Source of the DNA: Macrostomum hystrix
Taxonomy: Eukaryota; Platyhelminthes; Macrostomidae
Direction of reading: 5' to 3'
NCBI GenBank assembly: GCA_950097015.1
Contig: CATNEN010000039.1
Location: 10,758,001 to 10,822,000, forward strand
DNA length: 64,000 nucleotides
The translations under genes and the position numbers were made by a program. Shown piece by piece: positions 53,155 to 64,000 of this stretch (position 1 is its first letter; each line of letters opens with the position of its first letter). Below the pieces are notes generated by a model. That model was not told the DNA's origin. It ran no database searches and worked only from the letters and a program-made list of their open reading frames with translations.

Positions 53155-54297
53155 AGGTCTGTACATGAGAGTACAGTGACATACTATTGCTAGTGTACAT
53201 GTGAGTACAGTGACATACTATTGCTAGTGTACATGAGAGTACAGTGACATACTATTGCTAGTGTACATGAGAGTACAGTGACATACTATTGCTAGTGTAC
53301 ATGAGAGTGACATACTATTGCTAGTGTACATGAGAGTACAGTGACATACTATTGCTAGTGTACATGAGATTACAGTGACATACTATTGCTAGTGTACATG
53401 AGAGTGACATACTATTGCTAGTGTACATGAGAGTACAGTGACATACTATTGCTAGTGTACATGAGAGTGACATACTATTGCTAGTGTACATGAGAGTACA
53501 GTGACATACTATTGCTAGTGTACATGAGAGTACAGTGACATACTATTGCTAGTGTACATGAGAGTGACATACTATTGCTAGTGTACATGAGAGTACAGTG
53601 ACATACTAGTGCTAGTGTACATGAGAGTGACAGACTGCTGCTAGTGTACATGAGAGTGTACAGACTGCTGCTAGTGTACATGAGAGTGACAGACTGCTGC
53701 TAGTGTACATGAGAGTGACAGACTGCTGCTAGTGTACATGAGAGTGACAGACTGCTGCTAGTGTACATGAGAGTGACAGACTGTTGCTAGTGTACATGAG
53801 AGTGACAGACTGCTGCTAGTGTACATGAGAGTGTACAGACTGCTGCTAGTGTACATGAGAGTGACAGACTGCTGCTAGTGTACATGAGAGTGTACAGACT
53901 GCTGCTAGTGTACATGAGAGTGACAGACTGCTGCTAGTGTACATGAGAGTGTACAGACTGCTGCTAGTGTACATGAGAGTGACAGACTGCTGCTAGTGTA
54001 CATGAGAGTGACAGACTGCTGCTAGTGTACATGAGAGTGTACAGACTGCTGCTAGTGTACATGAGAGTGACAGACTGCTGCTAGTGTACATGAGAGTGTA
54101 CAGACTGCTGCTAGTGTACATGAGAGTGTACAGACTGCTGCTAGTGTACATGAGAGTGACAGACTGTTGCTAGTGTACATGAGAGTGACAGACTGCTGCT
54201 AGTGTACATGAGAGTGTACAGACTGCTGCTAGTGTACATGAGAGTGTACAGACTGCTGCTAGTGTACATGAGAGTGACAGACTGCTGCTAGTGTACA
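53155..54297. repeat. 29/30/34-bp minisatellite with a sharp subtype change
   Basis: All units share CTAGTGTACATGAGAGT. Left part (to about 53620) continues ACAGTGACATACTATTG (34 bp) or GACATACTATTG (29 bp). Right part continues GACAGACTGCTG (29 bp) or GTACAGACTGCTG (30 bp). Confidence 0.92.
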
Positions 54298-55203
54298 ATA
54301 GTCAAGTGTGCCAGAGTTATAAGTAGGCGCTAGAGTCAGCAACACACTTTGAGGGTACTGAAAGTGTTTAGTGTTAGTTAAGACATACTTGGGCTGTTAA
54401 AAAAAGTTGTTAAACGCAAAGAACTTAATAAAAAGTGAATTAAGGGCAATCGGCAGATAGATAAGACAAAAAGAGAGCTCAGCACTTTCACGCTGGTCAC
54501 TGAGTCCTTTCTTGCACCCGACTGCCCTCTAGTCCAACTCGTGAAGCGAGCGCCTTATCATTTATTTAGAGAAAAGAAATCTTTAGAAAATCACAGCGAA
54601 CTCAACAGTTGGTTTAGTAACTGAATTAGCTAATTCATTTCAGCGACTTTGGAATATTGTTTAGCAAAAAAACTGTGTGTAATTGACACCGAGAAATAAT
54701 TAAATAATTCAGTGAAAATGTTGAATAAGCTTAGAAAAGTTCAGTCACACGCTAGCAGCATGCAAATTATGCGCAATAAATGATATGCTAAATTAATTCT
54801 TAAAATAGGAAAAACAGGTCAACTAGCAAATCGCTGAAAGGAAAATATAATATTGGAGCCGCGAAATAAGGTTCTGAGAATGCTTTTTTTCAAATCACTG
54901 CGCCCAACTTTGAAGTCTATTCAAACTTGGGACCAAAAAGAGTCATGAGTAGTGGTGTTTATCTTATCCTAGAGTCCATTGCACCATCCTCAAGTTGCTG
55001 TGACCAACAGTGACTTGTATATAGCTTAGCGATAAGATCTGCTCTCTGACTACCATTGCCAAATATAATTCTTCGCCCGTCTCACCTCTTTCATATGATT
55101 TTTGTCTGCCTGTTATATAGCTTTGAAAATTAATAAAATATTGCTGCATAGCTGAGAGCAACAAGTACTGATCTGTTTGCAAAAGCTTTTGCTGCAGCTT
55201 TGA
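54298..55203. other. SLC6 5' flank, no other gene seen
   Basis: AT-rich, non-repetitive. It should hold the promoter and leader of the SLC6-like gene; no core element stands out. Confidence 0.4.
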
Positions 55204-58200
55204 ATGGCGAAGGATTCAGACAGCGTAAGTACTGATGCCGCGCTGCAAGCTTTTCTTAATCATCCTACCTACTCACTTAACTGCGCACCTAACTACTTAC
55301 TTAACTGTCCACACACTCACTTACCAACTCGCTTAACTACTCACTTACCATCCAAGTGAGTACTTAACAACCAACTCACTTACTTACCAACTCACTTACT
55401 TACCAACTCACTTACCTACTCACTTAACTGCGCACCTAACTACTTACTTAACTGTCCACACACTCACTTACCAACTCGCTTAACTACTCACTTACCAACC
55501 AAGTGAGTACTTAACAACCAACTCACTTACCAACTCACTTAACTACTCACTTAACTACTCACTTACCTACTCACTTAACAACTCACTTACTTACCAACTC
55601 ACTTAACTACTCACTTAACTACTCACTTACCTACTCACTTACCAACTCACTTAACTACTCGCTTACCTACTCACTTACCTACTCACTTACCTACTCACCT
55701 AACAACTTACTTAACTGTTCACACACTCACTTACCAACTCACTTACCAACTCACTTAACTACTCGCTTACCTACTCACTTAACAACTCACTTACCAACCA
55801 AGTGAGTACTTAACAACCAACTCACTTTCTTACCAACTCACTTACTTACCAACTCACTTACCTACTCACTTAACTGCGCACCTAACTACTTACTTAACTG
55901 TCCACACACTCACTTACCAACTCGCTTAACTACTCACTTACCAACCAAGTGAGTACTTAACAACCAACTCACTTACCAACTCACTTAACTACTCACTTAA
56001 CTACTCACTTACCTACTCACTTACCAACTCACTTACTTACCAACTCACTTAACTACTCACTTAACTACTCACTTACCTACTCACTTAACTACTCGCTTAC
56101 CTACTCACTTACCTACTCACTTACCTACTCACCTAACAACTTACTTAACTGTTCACACACTCACTTAACAACTCACTTACCAACTCACTTACCAACTCAC
56201 TTACCTACTCACCTAACAACTTACTTAACTGTTCACACACTCACTTACCAACTCACTTACCAACTCACTTACCAACTCACTTAACTACTCACTTACCTAC
56301 TCAATTACCTACCCACTTACCAACTCACTTACCAACTCACTTAACTACTCGCTTACCTACTCACTTACCTACTTACTTACCTACTCACTTACCTACTCAC
56401 TTACCTACTCACTTACCTACTCACTTACCTACTCACTTACCTACTCACTTAACTACTCGCTTACCTACTCATTTACCTACTCACTTACCTACTCACTTAC
56501 CTACTCACTTAACTACTCGCTTACCTACTCACTTACCTACTCACTTACCTACTCACCTAACTACTCGCTTACCTACTCACTTACCTACTCACTTATCTAC
56601 TCACTTACCTACTCACTTACCTACTCACTTACCTACTCACTTACCTACTCACTTACCTACTCACTTACCTACTCACTTACCTACTCACTTAACTACTCGC
56701 TTACCTACTCACTTACCTACTCACTTACCTACTCACTTACCTACTCACTTATCTACTCACTTACCTACTCACTTACCTACTCACTTACCTACTCACTTAC
56801 CTACTCACTTACCTACTCACTTACCTACTCACTTAACTACTCGCTTACCTACTCACTTAACTACTCGCTTACCTACTCACTTACCTACTCACTTATCTAC
56901 TCACTTACCTACTCACCTAACTACTCGCTTACCTACTCACTTACCTACTCACTTACCTACTCACTTACCTACTCACCTAACTACTCGCTTACCTACTCAC
57001 TTACCTACTCACTTATCTACTCACTTACCTACTCACTTACCTACTCACTTACCTACTCACTTACCTACTCATTTACCTACTCACTTAACTACTCACCTAA
57101 CTACTCGCTTACCTACTCACTTACCTACTCACTTACCTACTCACTTATCTACTCACTTACCTACTCACTTACCTACTCACTTACCTACTCACTTACCTAC
57201 TCATTTACCTACTCACTTACCTACTCACCTAACTACTCGCTTACCTACTCACTTACCTACTCACTTATCTACTCACTTACCTACTCACTTACCTACTCAC
57301 TTACCTACTCATTTACCTACTCACTTAACTACTGACTGACTAGGTAACTAATCACCTATTCGCTTTCTCTTTTACCTGCTCACTTGCCACTCACTCACTC
57401 CTTTCTTACCCAATCTACAGCAGGACAACAATGCTGACGGTGGCGAGGTTGAGCAGAAGGCCTTCAGCTCTTCTGCCGCCATCATCTTCTCCTGCCTCGG
57501 CACGGTGGTTGGCACGGGAAATATCTGGCGCTTCCCTAGGATTGCCGCTCAGAACAGCGCCACACAGGGTGAGACTGCTAGGCAGGATGCCGAATACAGC
57601 GGATTTTAAATGGGGCATGAAGGGTCAGTCGATTGCGTTTCCAAGAATTAGGTAGGCCAGTCGATTGCGTTTCCAAGAATTAGGTAGGTCAATCGATTGC
57701 GTTTCCAAGAATTAGGTAGGTCAATCGATTGCGTTTCCAAGAATTAGGTAGGTCAATCGATTGCGTTTCCAAGAATTAGGTAGGCCAGTCGATTGGGTTT
57801 CAAAGAATTTGGTAAATCACTCGATTGGGTTTCCAAGAATCGAATCAGTCAGTTGATTAGGTTTCCAAGAATCAAACCAGTCGGTCGATTGGCATTCCAA
57901 GAATCGAAGGGGTCAGCCGATTGGGTTTCCAAGAATCGAAGGGGTCAGTCGATTGGGTTTCCAAGAATCGAAGGGGTCAGCCGATTGGGTTTCTAAGAAT
58001 CGAAGGGGGCAGTCGATTGGGTTTCTAAGAATCGAAGGGGGCAGTCGATTGGGTTTCTAAGAATCGAAGGGGTCAGTCGATTGGGTTTCCAAGAATCGAA
58101 GGGGTCAGCCGATTGGGTTTCTAAGAATCGAAGGGGGCGGTCGATTGGGTTTCCAAGAATCGAAGGGGTCAGCCGATTGGGTTTCTAAGAATCGAAGGGG

Positions 58201-61200
58201 TCAGTCGATTGGGTTTCCAAGAATCGAAGGGGTCAGCCGATTGGGTTTCTAAGAATCGAAGGGGGCAGTCGATTGGGTTTCTAAGAATCGAAGGGGTCAG
58301 TCGATTGGGTTTCCAAGAATGGAAGGGGTCAGCCGATTGGGTTTCCAAGAATCGAAGGGGGCAGTCGATTGGGTTTCCAAGAATTCACGGGCCCTGCCGC
58401 TGATTCCGCAGGCACTCTGATCTTCCTGATCACTTGGATCATCTTTCTGTTCCTCTGGTCGTCACCGATGCTGCTAATCGAGTACGCGGTTGGTCGCTAC
58501 TTTAAAAAGTCGCCAATTCAATCTTTTCGCTTGGCAATGGGCGACAAATTCTTGTGGTGCGGCTCCTGGGTAACCATGGTTACCTTTATGATCAGGTGAG
58601 TACAGCCTTTCTGTTCCGAATCGCGTAAACAAAAAAAGAGTTTATTCCTGGCTCGCTGGCAACGCTGCGTATTCGGCACCAAAAATTTGATTATAAAAAC
58701 CCGCAGTTGCTACTACTCAGTAGTGCTTGGCTGGTGCCTTTACTATGTGTTTAAAGCCATTGAAATGAGCGCAACAACAGGACTGCCGAGCAGCGAGCCG
58801 GAGAGTTTGGCCGTGTTCCAGGAATTCGCCGTGAGTTTGCTGGCCTGCGATTGCCGAGATTGGCATTGTGGGGGATTTTGGGAGATCGAGAGAATAGGAG
58901 ACTGGGAGACTGGGTGACTGGGGGACAGGGAGACAGGGAGACAAAGAGACTGGCAGAATGGGAGACTGGGAGATCGGGAGACTGGGAGACTGGGAGACTG
59001 GGAGACTGGGAGATCGGGAGACTGGGAGACTGGGAGACTGGGAGACTGGAAAACTGGGAGATAGGGAGACTGGGAGACTGGGTGACTGGGTGACTGGGAG
59101 ACTGGGAGACTCGGAGATAGGGAGACTGGAAAACTGGGAGATAGGGAGACTGGGAGACTGGGAGACTGGGTGACTGGGAGACTGGGAGACTCGGAGATAG
59201 GGAGACTGGGAGACTGGGAGACTGGGAGACAGGGAGACTGGGAGACTGGGTGACTGGGAGACTGGGAGATCGGGAGACTGGGAGACTGGGAGACTGGGAG
59301 ACTGGAAAACTGGGAGATAGGGAGACTGGGAGACTGGGTGACTGGGTGACTGGGAGACTGGGAGACTCGGAGATAGGGAGACTGGAAAACTGGGAGATAG
59401 GGAGACTGGGAGACTGGGAGACTGGGTGACTGGGAGACTGGGAGACTCGGAGATAGGGAGACTGTGAGACTGGGAGACTGGGAGACAGGGAGACTGGGAG
59501 ACTGGGTGACTGGGAGACTGGGAGACTCGGAGATAGGGAGACTGGGAGACTGGGAGACTGGGTGACTGGGAGACTGGGAGACTGGGAGACTGGGAGACTG
59601 GGAGACAGGGAGACTGGGAGACTGGGTGACTGGGAGACTAGGAGACTGGAAAACTGGGAGACTGGGAGATCGGGAGGCTGGGAGACTAGGAGACTGGGAG
59701 ACTGCATGGGAGACTGGGAGACTGGAAAACTGGGAGATAGGGAGACTGGGAGACTGGGTGACTGGGAGACTGGGAGACTCGGAGATAGGGAGACTGGGAG
59801 ACTGGGTGACTGGAAAACTGGGAGACTGGGTGACTGGGAGACTGGGTGACTGGGAGACTGGGAGACTGGGAGACTGGGAGACTGGGTGACTGGGAGACTG
59901 GGAGACAGGGAGACTGGGAGACTGGGTGACTGGGAGACTGGGTGACTGGGAGACTGGGAGACTGGGAGACTGGGAGACTGGGAGACAGGGAGACAAAGAG
60001 ACTGGCAGAATGGGAGACTGGGAGATCGGGAGACTGGGAGACTGGGAGATCGGGAGACTGGAAAACTGGGAGATAGGGAGACTGGGAGACTGGAAAACTG
60101 GGTGACTGGGAGACTGGGAGACTCGGAGATAGGGAGACTGGAAAACTGGGAGATAGGGAGACTGGGAGACTGGGAGACTGGGTGACTGGGAGACTGGGAG
60201 ACTCGGAGATAGGGAGACTGGGAGACTGGGAGACTGGGAGACAGGGAGACTGGGAGACTGGGTGACTGGGAGACTGGGAGACTCGGAGATAGGGAGACTG
60301 GGAGACTGGGAGACTGGGTGACTGGGAGACTGGGAGACTGGGAGACTGGGAGACTGGGAGACAGGGAGACTGGGAGACTGGGTGACTGGGAGACTAGGAG
60401 ACTGGAAAACTGGGAGACTGGGAGATCGGGAGACTGCATGGGAGACTGGGAGACTGGAAAACTGGGAGATAGGGAGACTGGGAGACTGGGAGACTGGGTG
60501 ACTGGAAAACTGGGAGACTGGGTGACTGGGAGACTGGGTGACTGGGAGACTGGGAGACTGGGAGACTGGGAGACTGGGTGACTGGGAGACTGGGAGACTG
60601 GGAGACTGGGAGACTGGGTGACTGGGAGACTGGGTGACTGGGAGACTGGGAGACTGGGAGACTGGGAGACTGGGTGACTGGGAGACTGGGAGACTGGGTG
60701 ACTGGGAGACTGGGAGATAGGGAGACTGGGAGACTGGGTGACTGGGAGACTGGGTGACTGGAAAACTGGGAGACTGGGTGACTGGGAGACTGGGTGACTG
60801 GGAGACTGGGAGACTGGGAGACTGGGAGACTGGGTGACTGGGAGACTGGAAAACTGGGAGATAGGGAGTCTGGGAGACTGGGTGACTGGGAGACTGGGAG
60901 ACTGGGAGACTGGGAGACTGGGAGACTGGGAGACTGGGTGACTGGGAGACTGGGAGATAGGGAGACTGGGAGACTGGGTGACTGGGAGACTGGGTGACTG
61001 GAAAACTGGGAGACTGGGTGACTGGGAGACTGGGTGACTGGGAGACTGGGAGACTGGGAGACTGGGAGACTGGGTGACTGGGAGACTGGAAAACTGGGAG
61101 ATAGGGAGTCTGGGAGACTGGGTGACTGGGAGACTGGGAGACAGGGTGATTTGTAGTGGGAGTGAGAGACTGGGAGTGGCGCAGGAGAGTGAAGACGGGT

Positions 61201-63915
61201 CTTCTTTATCCCCTCAGGAGAAAAGTGCGTGGCCGGTGCTGACCCACTTCCTGTCCATCCTGTTCTCTGGCGCCTGCGTCATGGGTGGCATCACCTGGAT
61301 CGAGAAGGCCAACATGGTGCTGGTGCCCACCCTTCTACTCATTATCGTTTTCACGTACTGCTGGTCGCTGCTGCGCGAATACAGCGACTACGGCATTCGA
61401 TTCCTGTTCACACCGGATATTGGTGAGTTCAAAGCCTACCTGATATGTTTAGAAAATAACTATATTTTCTGACGTCGCTTCCTCGACTTCATTTCCAAAA
61501 AAATTTTTATCCATTGAATATTTTTGCAGACTCTCTGAGGGACACCCGACTGTGGGTAGACTCAGCCTCACAGAACGCTTTCGACACGGGTGCCGCCATG
61601 GGCCTTATTGTACCCTACGCCACCTACATGACCAGAAAGAATGGCGTTGTTCGATTCTCAATCTTCATTCCCACAATGAACAACTTTGTCAGGTTGGTTG
61701 GTTGATTGTCAAGTTGGTTCATTGTCAAGTTGGTTGGTTCATTGTCAAGTTGGTTGGTTGTCAAGTTGGTTGGTTGATGTCAAGTTGGTTGGTTGATGTC
61801 AAGTTGGTTGGTTGATGTCAAGTTGGTTGGTTGATGTCAAGTTGGTTGGTTGATGTCAAGTTGGTTGGTTGATGTCAAGTTGGTTGGTTGGTTGTCAAGT
61901 TGGTTGGTTGATGTCAAGTTGGTTGGTTGTCAAGTTGGTTGGTTGATGTCAAGTTGGTTGGTTGATGTCAAGCTGTTTGGTTGGTTGTCAAGTTTGTTGG
62001 TTGATGTCAAGCTGTTTGGTTGGTTGTCAAGTTGGTTGGTTGGTTGATTTTCAAGTAGGACAGACTGCAGAAAACGTTTTGCTTTTCAATGTTTTGCTTT
62101 TTTTATTGTATATCTGCAGCAGCATCCAGGTGTGTGAGTGGTCCGAATCGTCTGTTAAAGGGGTCAAATATCGCTGTGACACTGTCTCAGATCTCACATT
62201 GCACCTCAAACAGTCTACTGTGCGCCCTGACCATCTTCTCGACGGTGTTCTCCACGCTGATCCAGACCCAGAGCACACTATCCCGTACTGGCATTGTTGA
62301 GATCATCAAGGAGTCCGGGCCAGCCTCCACTGGCCTCACATTCATCTGGATCCCGGTGCTGTTTGGCCAGTTCGGCGTGTTCGGCAGCATTCTGTGTGTG
62401 CTATTCTTCCTCTGTCTGAGCTTCGCCGGCGTCAGCTCGCTGATTGCCAACTTTGAGCTGACCTCCCTGACGCTGCAGGACTTCGGAAGTGAGCAGCTGG
62501 GATTCAGGAGCAGATTGGTGGGAGAATTGGGACATTGGAGAAGAACGAATGGGGAAGAGGGCAGAAGGAATGGGGAAGAAGGCAGAAGGAATGGGGAAGA
62601 GGGCAGAAGGAATGGGGGAAGAGGGGAGGAGGAATGGGGGAAGAGGGGAGGAAGAATGGGGATGAGGGGAGAAGGAATAGGAAATATGAAAAATCAATTG
62701 CTCTTGTTGATTTAAAGAAATCATCCTCTTCACTCCCCCAATGAACCGCCAGTTCCCAGGAAGTTCGGCACACCCATTGTGATCCTTGTCACATTTCTTA
62801 TCGGTCTTCCATCGGCATTGAGTGTTGACGTGCTGCGCAATCAGGTGAGGATATTTTCAAATCATCCAAGTATTATTTTAAAAAAACTTTAAAAAAGTGT
62901 GCAATCCATCTCTGCTGTTGAACAATTCAGGACTTCGTCTGGGGCTTCGCCCTCATGATATCAGGCATCATGTTCCAACTGTTGGTGATCAAGTACGGCT
63001 TCAGGGCCTTCCAGAACCAGGTTGTCAACGACTACGGTACCAACGACTGGCCACTGACCATTGTCACTATGATCATCATTGTGTGAGTGTGCTGGTCATT
63101 GCTAAGCATTTCATCAGGAATAAAGTTTGTTGGTCATAGACTTTCCCGTTTTGTTGGTCATAGACTTGCTTATTTTGTTGGTCATAGACTTGCCCAGTTT
63201 GTTGGTCATAGACTTTCCCAATTTGTTGGTCATAGACTTGCACAGTTTGTTGGTCATAGACTTGCCCAGTTTGTTGGTCATAGACTTGCCCAGTTTGTTG
63301 GTCATAGACTTGCCCAGTTTGTTGGTCATAGACTTGCCCAGTTTGTTGGTCATAGACTTGCCCAGTTTGTTGGTCATAGACTTGCCCAGTTTGTTGGTCA
63401 TAGACTTTCCCAATTTGTTGGTCATAGACTTGCCCAGTTTGTTGGTCATAGACTTGACCAGTTTGTTGGTCATAGACTTGCCCAGTTTGTTGGTCATAGA
63501 CTTTCCCAATTTCTTGGTCATAGACTTTCCCAGTTTGTTGGTCATAGACTTGACCAGTTTGTTGGTCATAGACTTGCCCAGTTTGTTGGTCATAGACTTG
63601 CCCAGTTTGTTGGTCATAGACTTGCCCAGTTTGTTGGTCATAGACTTGCCCAGTTTGTTGGTCATAGACTTGCCCAGTTTGTTGGTCATAGTCTTTCTTC
63701 CTAGTTTATTAGTCACAGCAATTCTCAGCTTGGGATTCAAAGCCGTGTCTAATGTCCTTACAATTACCCTGCTCCACAGTGTGGTGGCGCCCATCGAAGC
63801 CGTTGGTCTACTGGCCTGGTGGGGCTACGAAATTATTTCGTCAACTTCGGAAGCAACGCCTGGTGAACGCTGGTACGACTACGGCGTGGAGACTTTCATT
63901 ACCGTCATCACTGAG
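55204..63915 (+). CDS. SLC6 / neurotransmitter:sodium symporter family transporter, 3' end beyond window
   Basis: Sodium-coupled small-molecule (probably amino-acid) importer of the plasma membrane. Exons: 55204-55224, 57421-57568, 58412-58595, 58707-58830, 61218-61422, 61530-61692, 62214-62488, 62753-62844, 62931-63082, 63780-63915, then a donor; all phases agree. Visible: TM1 with [21 protein letters not shown]2 [22 protein letters not shown]3 [33 protein letters not shown], the TM6 region [34 protein letters not shown], and later helices [15 protein letters not shown] and [31 protein letters not shown] and [11 protein letters not shown] resemble bacterial/archaeal NSS proteins more than classical animal monoamine or GABA carriers. 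About 450 residues are present, and one or more C-terminal exons lie outside. The substrate cannot be read from the sequence. The acceptor before 62214 was chosen by phase and family fit. Confidence 0.88.
55245..57345. repeat. 12-bp minisatellite filling SLC6 intron 1
   Basis: CTCACTTACCTA and related 12-mers (ACTTACCAACTC, ACTTAACTACTC, ACTCGCTTACCT), about 175 units. The left third shows a longer higher-order block including CAACCAAGTGAGTACTTAAC, repeated three times; the right part is more uniform. Confidence 0.95.
57625..58390. repeat. 32-bp minisatellite in SLC6 intron 2
   Basis: About 24 units. Core TCGATTGGGTTTCCAAGAAT followed by CGAAGGGGTCAG (32 bp). The first five units are an older TGCGTTTCC...TAGGTAGG subtype. 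It ends 25 bp before exon 58412. Confidence 0.93.
58880..61145. repeat. 10-bp G-rich minisatellite filling SLC6 intron 4
   Basis: About 225 units of GACTGGGAGA with variants (GACTGGGTGA, GATAGGGAGA, GACTGGAAAA, GACTCGGAGA), organised in repeated longer blocks. The plus strand, which is the transcribed sense strand, has GGG every 8-10 bases. Hundreds of open codons on both strands are artefacts. Confidence 0.95.
61686..62055. repeat. About 19-bp minisatellite that includes the 5' splice site (SLC6 intron 6)
   Basis: Core TTGATGTCAAGTTGGTTGG with length variants, about 19 units. The exon end TTTGTCAG plus intron GTTGGTTGGTTG is itself a unit, with TCAG in place of TCAA. Confidence 0.92.
62515..62690. 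repeat. 21-bp purine-rich repeat in SLC6 intron 7
   Basis: About eight units with core GGGCAGAAGGAATGGGGAAG. Almost pure purine on the sense strand. Confidence 0.88.
63110..63705. repeat. 24-bp minisatellite in SLC6 intron 9
   Basis: About 25 units with core GTTGGTCATAGACTTGCCCA plus GTTT. Variants TTTCCCAATT and TTGACCAG. Stop-free on both strands in one frame because the unit is 24 bp; the apparent 270-codon frame runs from the array into the true exon at 63780 without being a gene of its own. Confidence 0.94.
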
Positions 63916-64000
63916 GTGAGCGATTATTTAGAATGCTGATTTATTCTTTGCGACTGACTTTTGACATCCTGACTGACTTTTGATCACGGCTTGTGGATCG

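Noticed and set aside
54964-55182. 72-codon minus-strand open frame
   Set aside because: Short, no domain, in the SLC6 5' flank.

Overview
The window is nuclear DNA of a multicellular animal, most likely a flatworm. All eight genes I can support are split by canonical GT-AG introns whose phases I checked exon by exon. The clearest taxonomic pointer is the minus-strand gene at 47.7-50.2 kb. It joins two EF-hands to a C-terminal dynein-light-chain domain, the layout of the platyhelminth tegument-allergen-like (TAL) proteins. A repeat-rich free-living flatworm would fit. Nothing looks bacterial, viral or CRISPR-like.

Layout: 0.76-3.2 kb (+) 3' part of a gene of unknown function with three copies of one domain. 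4.7-19.5 kb (+) PPIP5K/VIP1 inositol pyrophosphate kinase-phosphatase. 22.1-25.2 kb (-) membrane-anchored beta-lactamase-fold (LACT family) protein with all three catalytic motifs altered. 26.2-35.1 kb (+) SEPT2-type septin, head to head with the LACT gene. 38.0-41.0 kb (+) phosphoserine aminotransferase behind a TATA box. 45.6-46.4 kb (+) tetraspanin. 47.7-50.2 kb (-) TAL protein. 55.2-63.9 kb (+) SLC6-like sodium symporter of prokaryote-like type, running off the right edge. These genes do not form a pathway; each is an independent unit.

The dominant feature is tandem repetition. More than 25 minisatellites with unit lengths of 10-46 bp, each with its own unit sequence, fill most introns and several intergenic gaps. 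In at least four introns the real splice site is itself a member of, or the edge unit of, the array. One array carries about 17 tandem copies of a consensus 5' splice site. Another is about 2.3 kb of sense-strand G-quadruplex motif. One lies in coding sequence (PPIP5K C-terminus, nine 14-residue repeats). The longest open reading frames in the window (for example 48.2-49.9 kb, open on both strands) are artefacts of these arrays, not genes.

Dispersed elements include a tRNA-derived SINE family (A and B boxes visible, several copies), a second tRNA-like short repeat family, and one MITE-like element with long terminal inverted repeats. Two tRNA-derived pieces lie directly against 3' splice sites of host exons.

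All identifications come from reading the translated sequence and recalling families; no database search was run.
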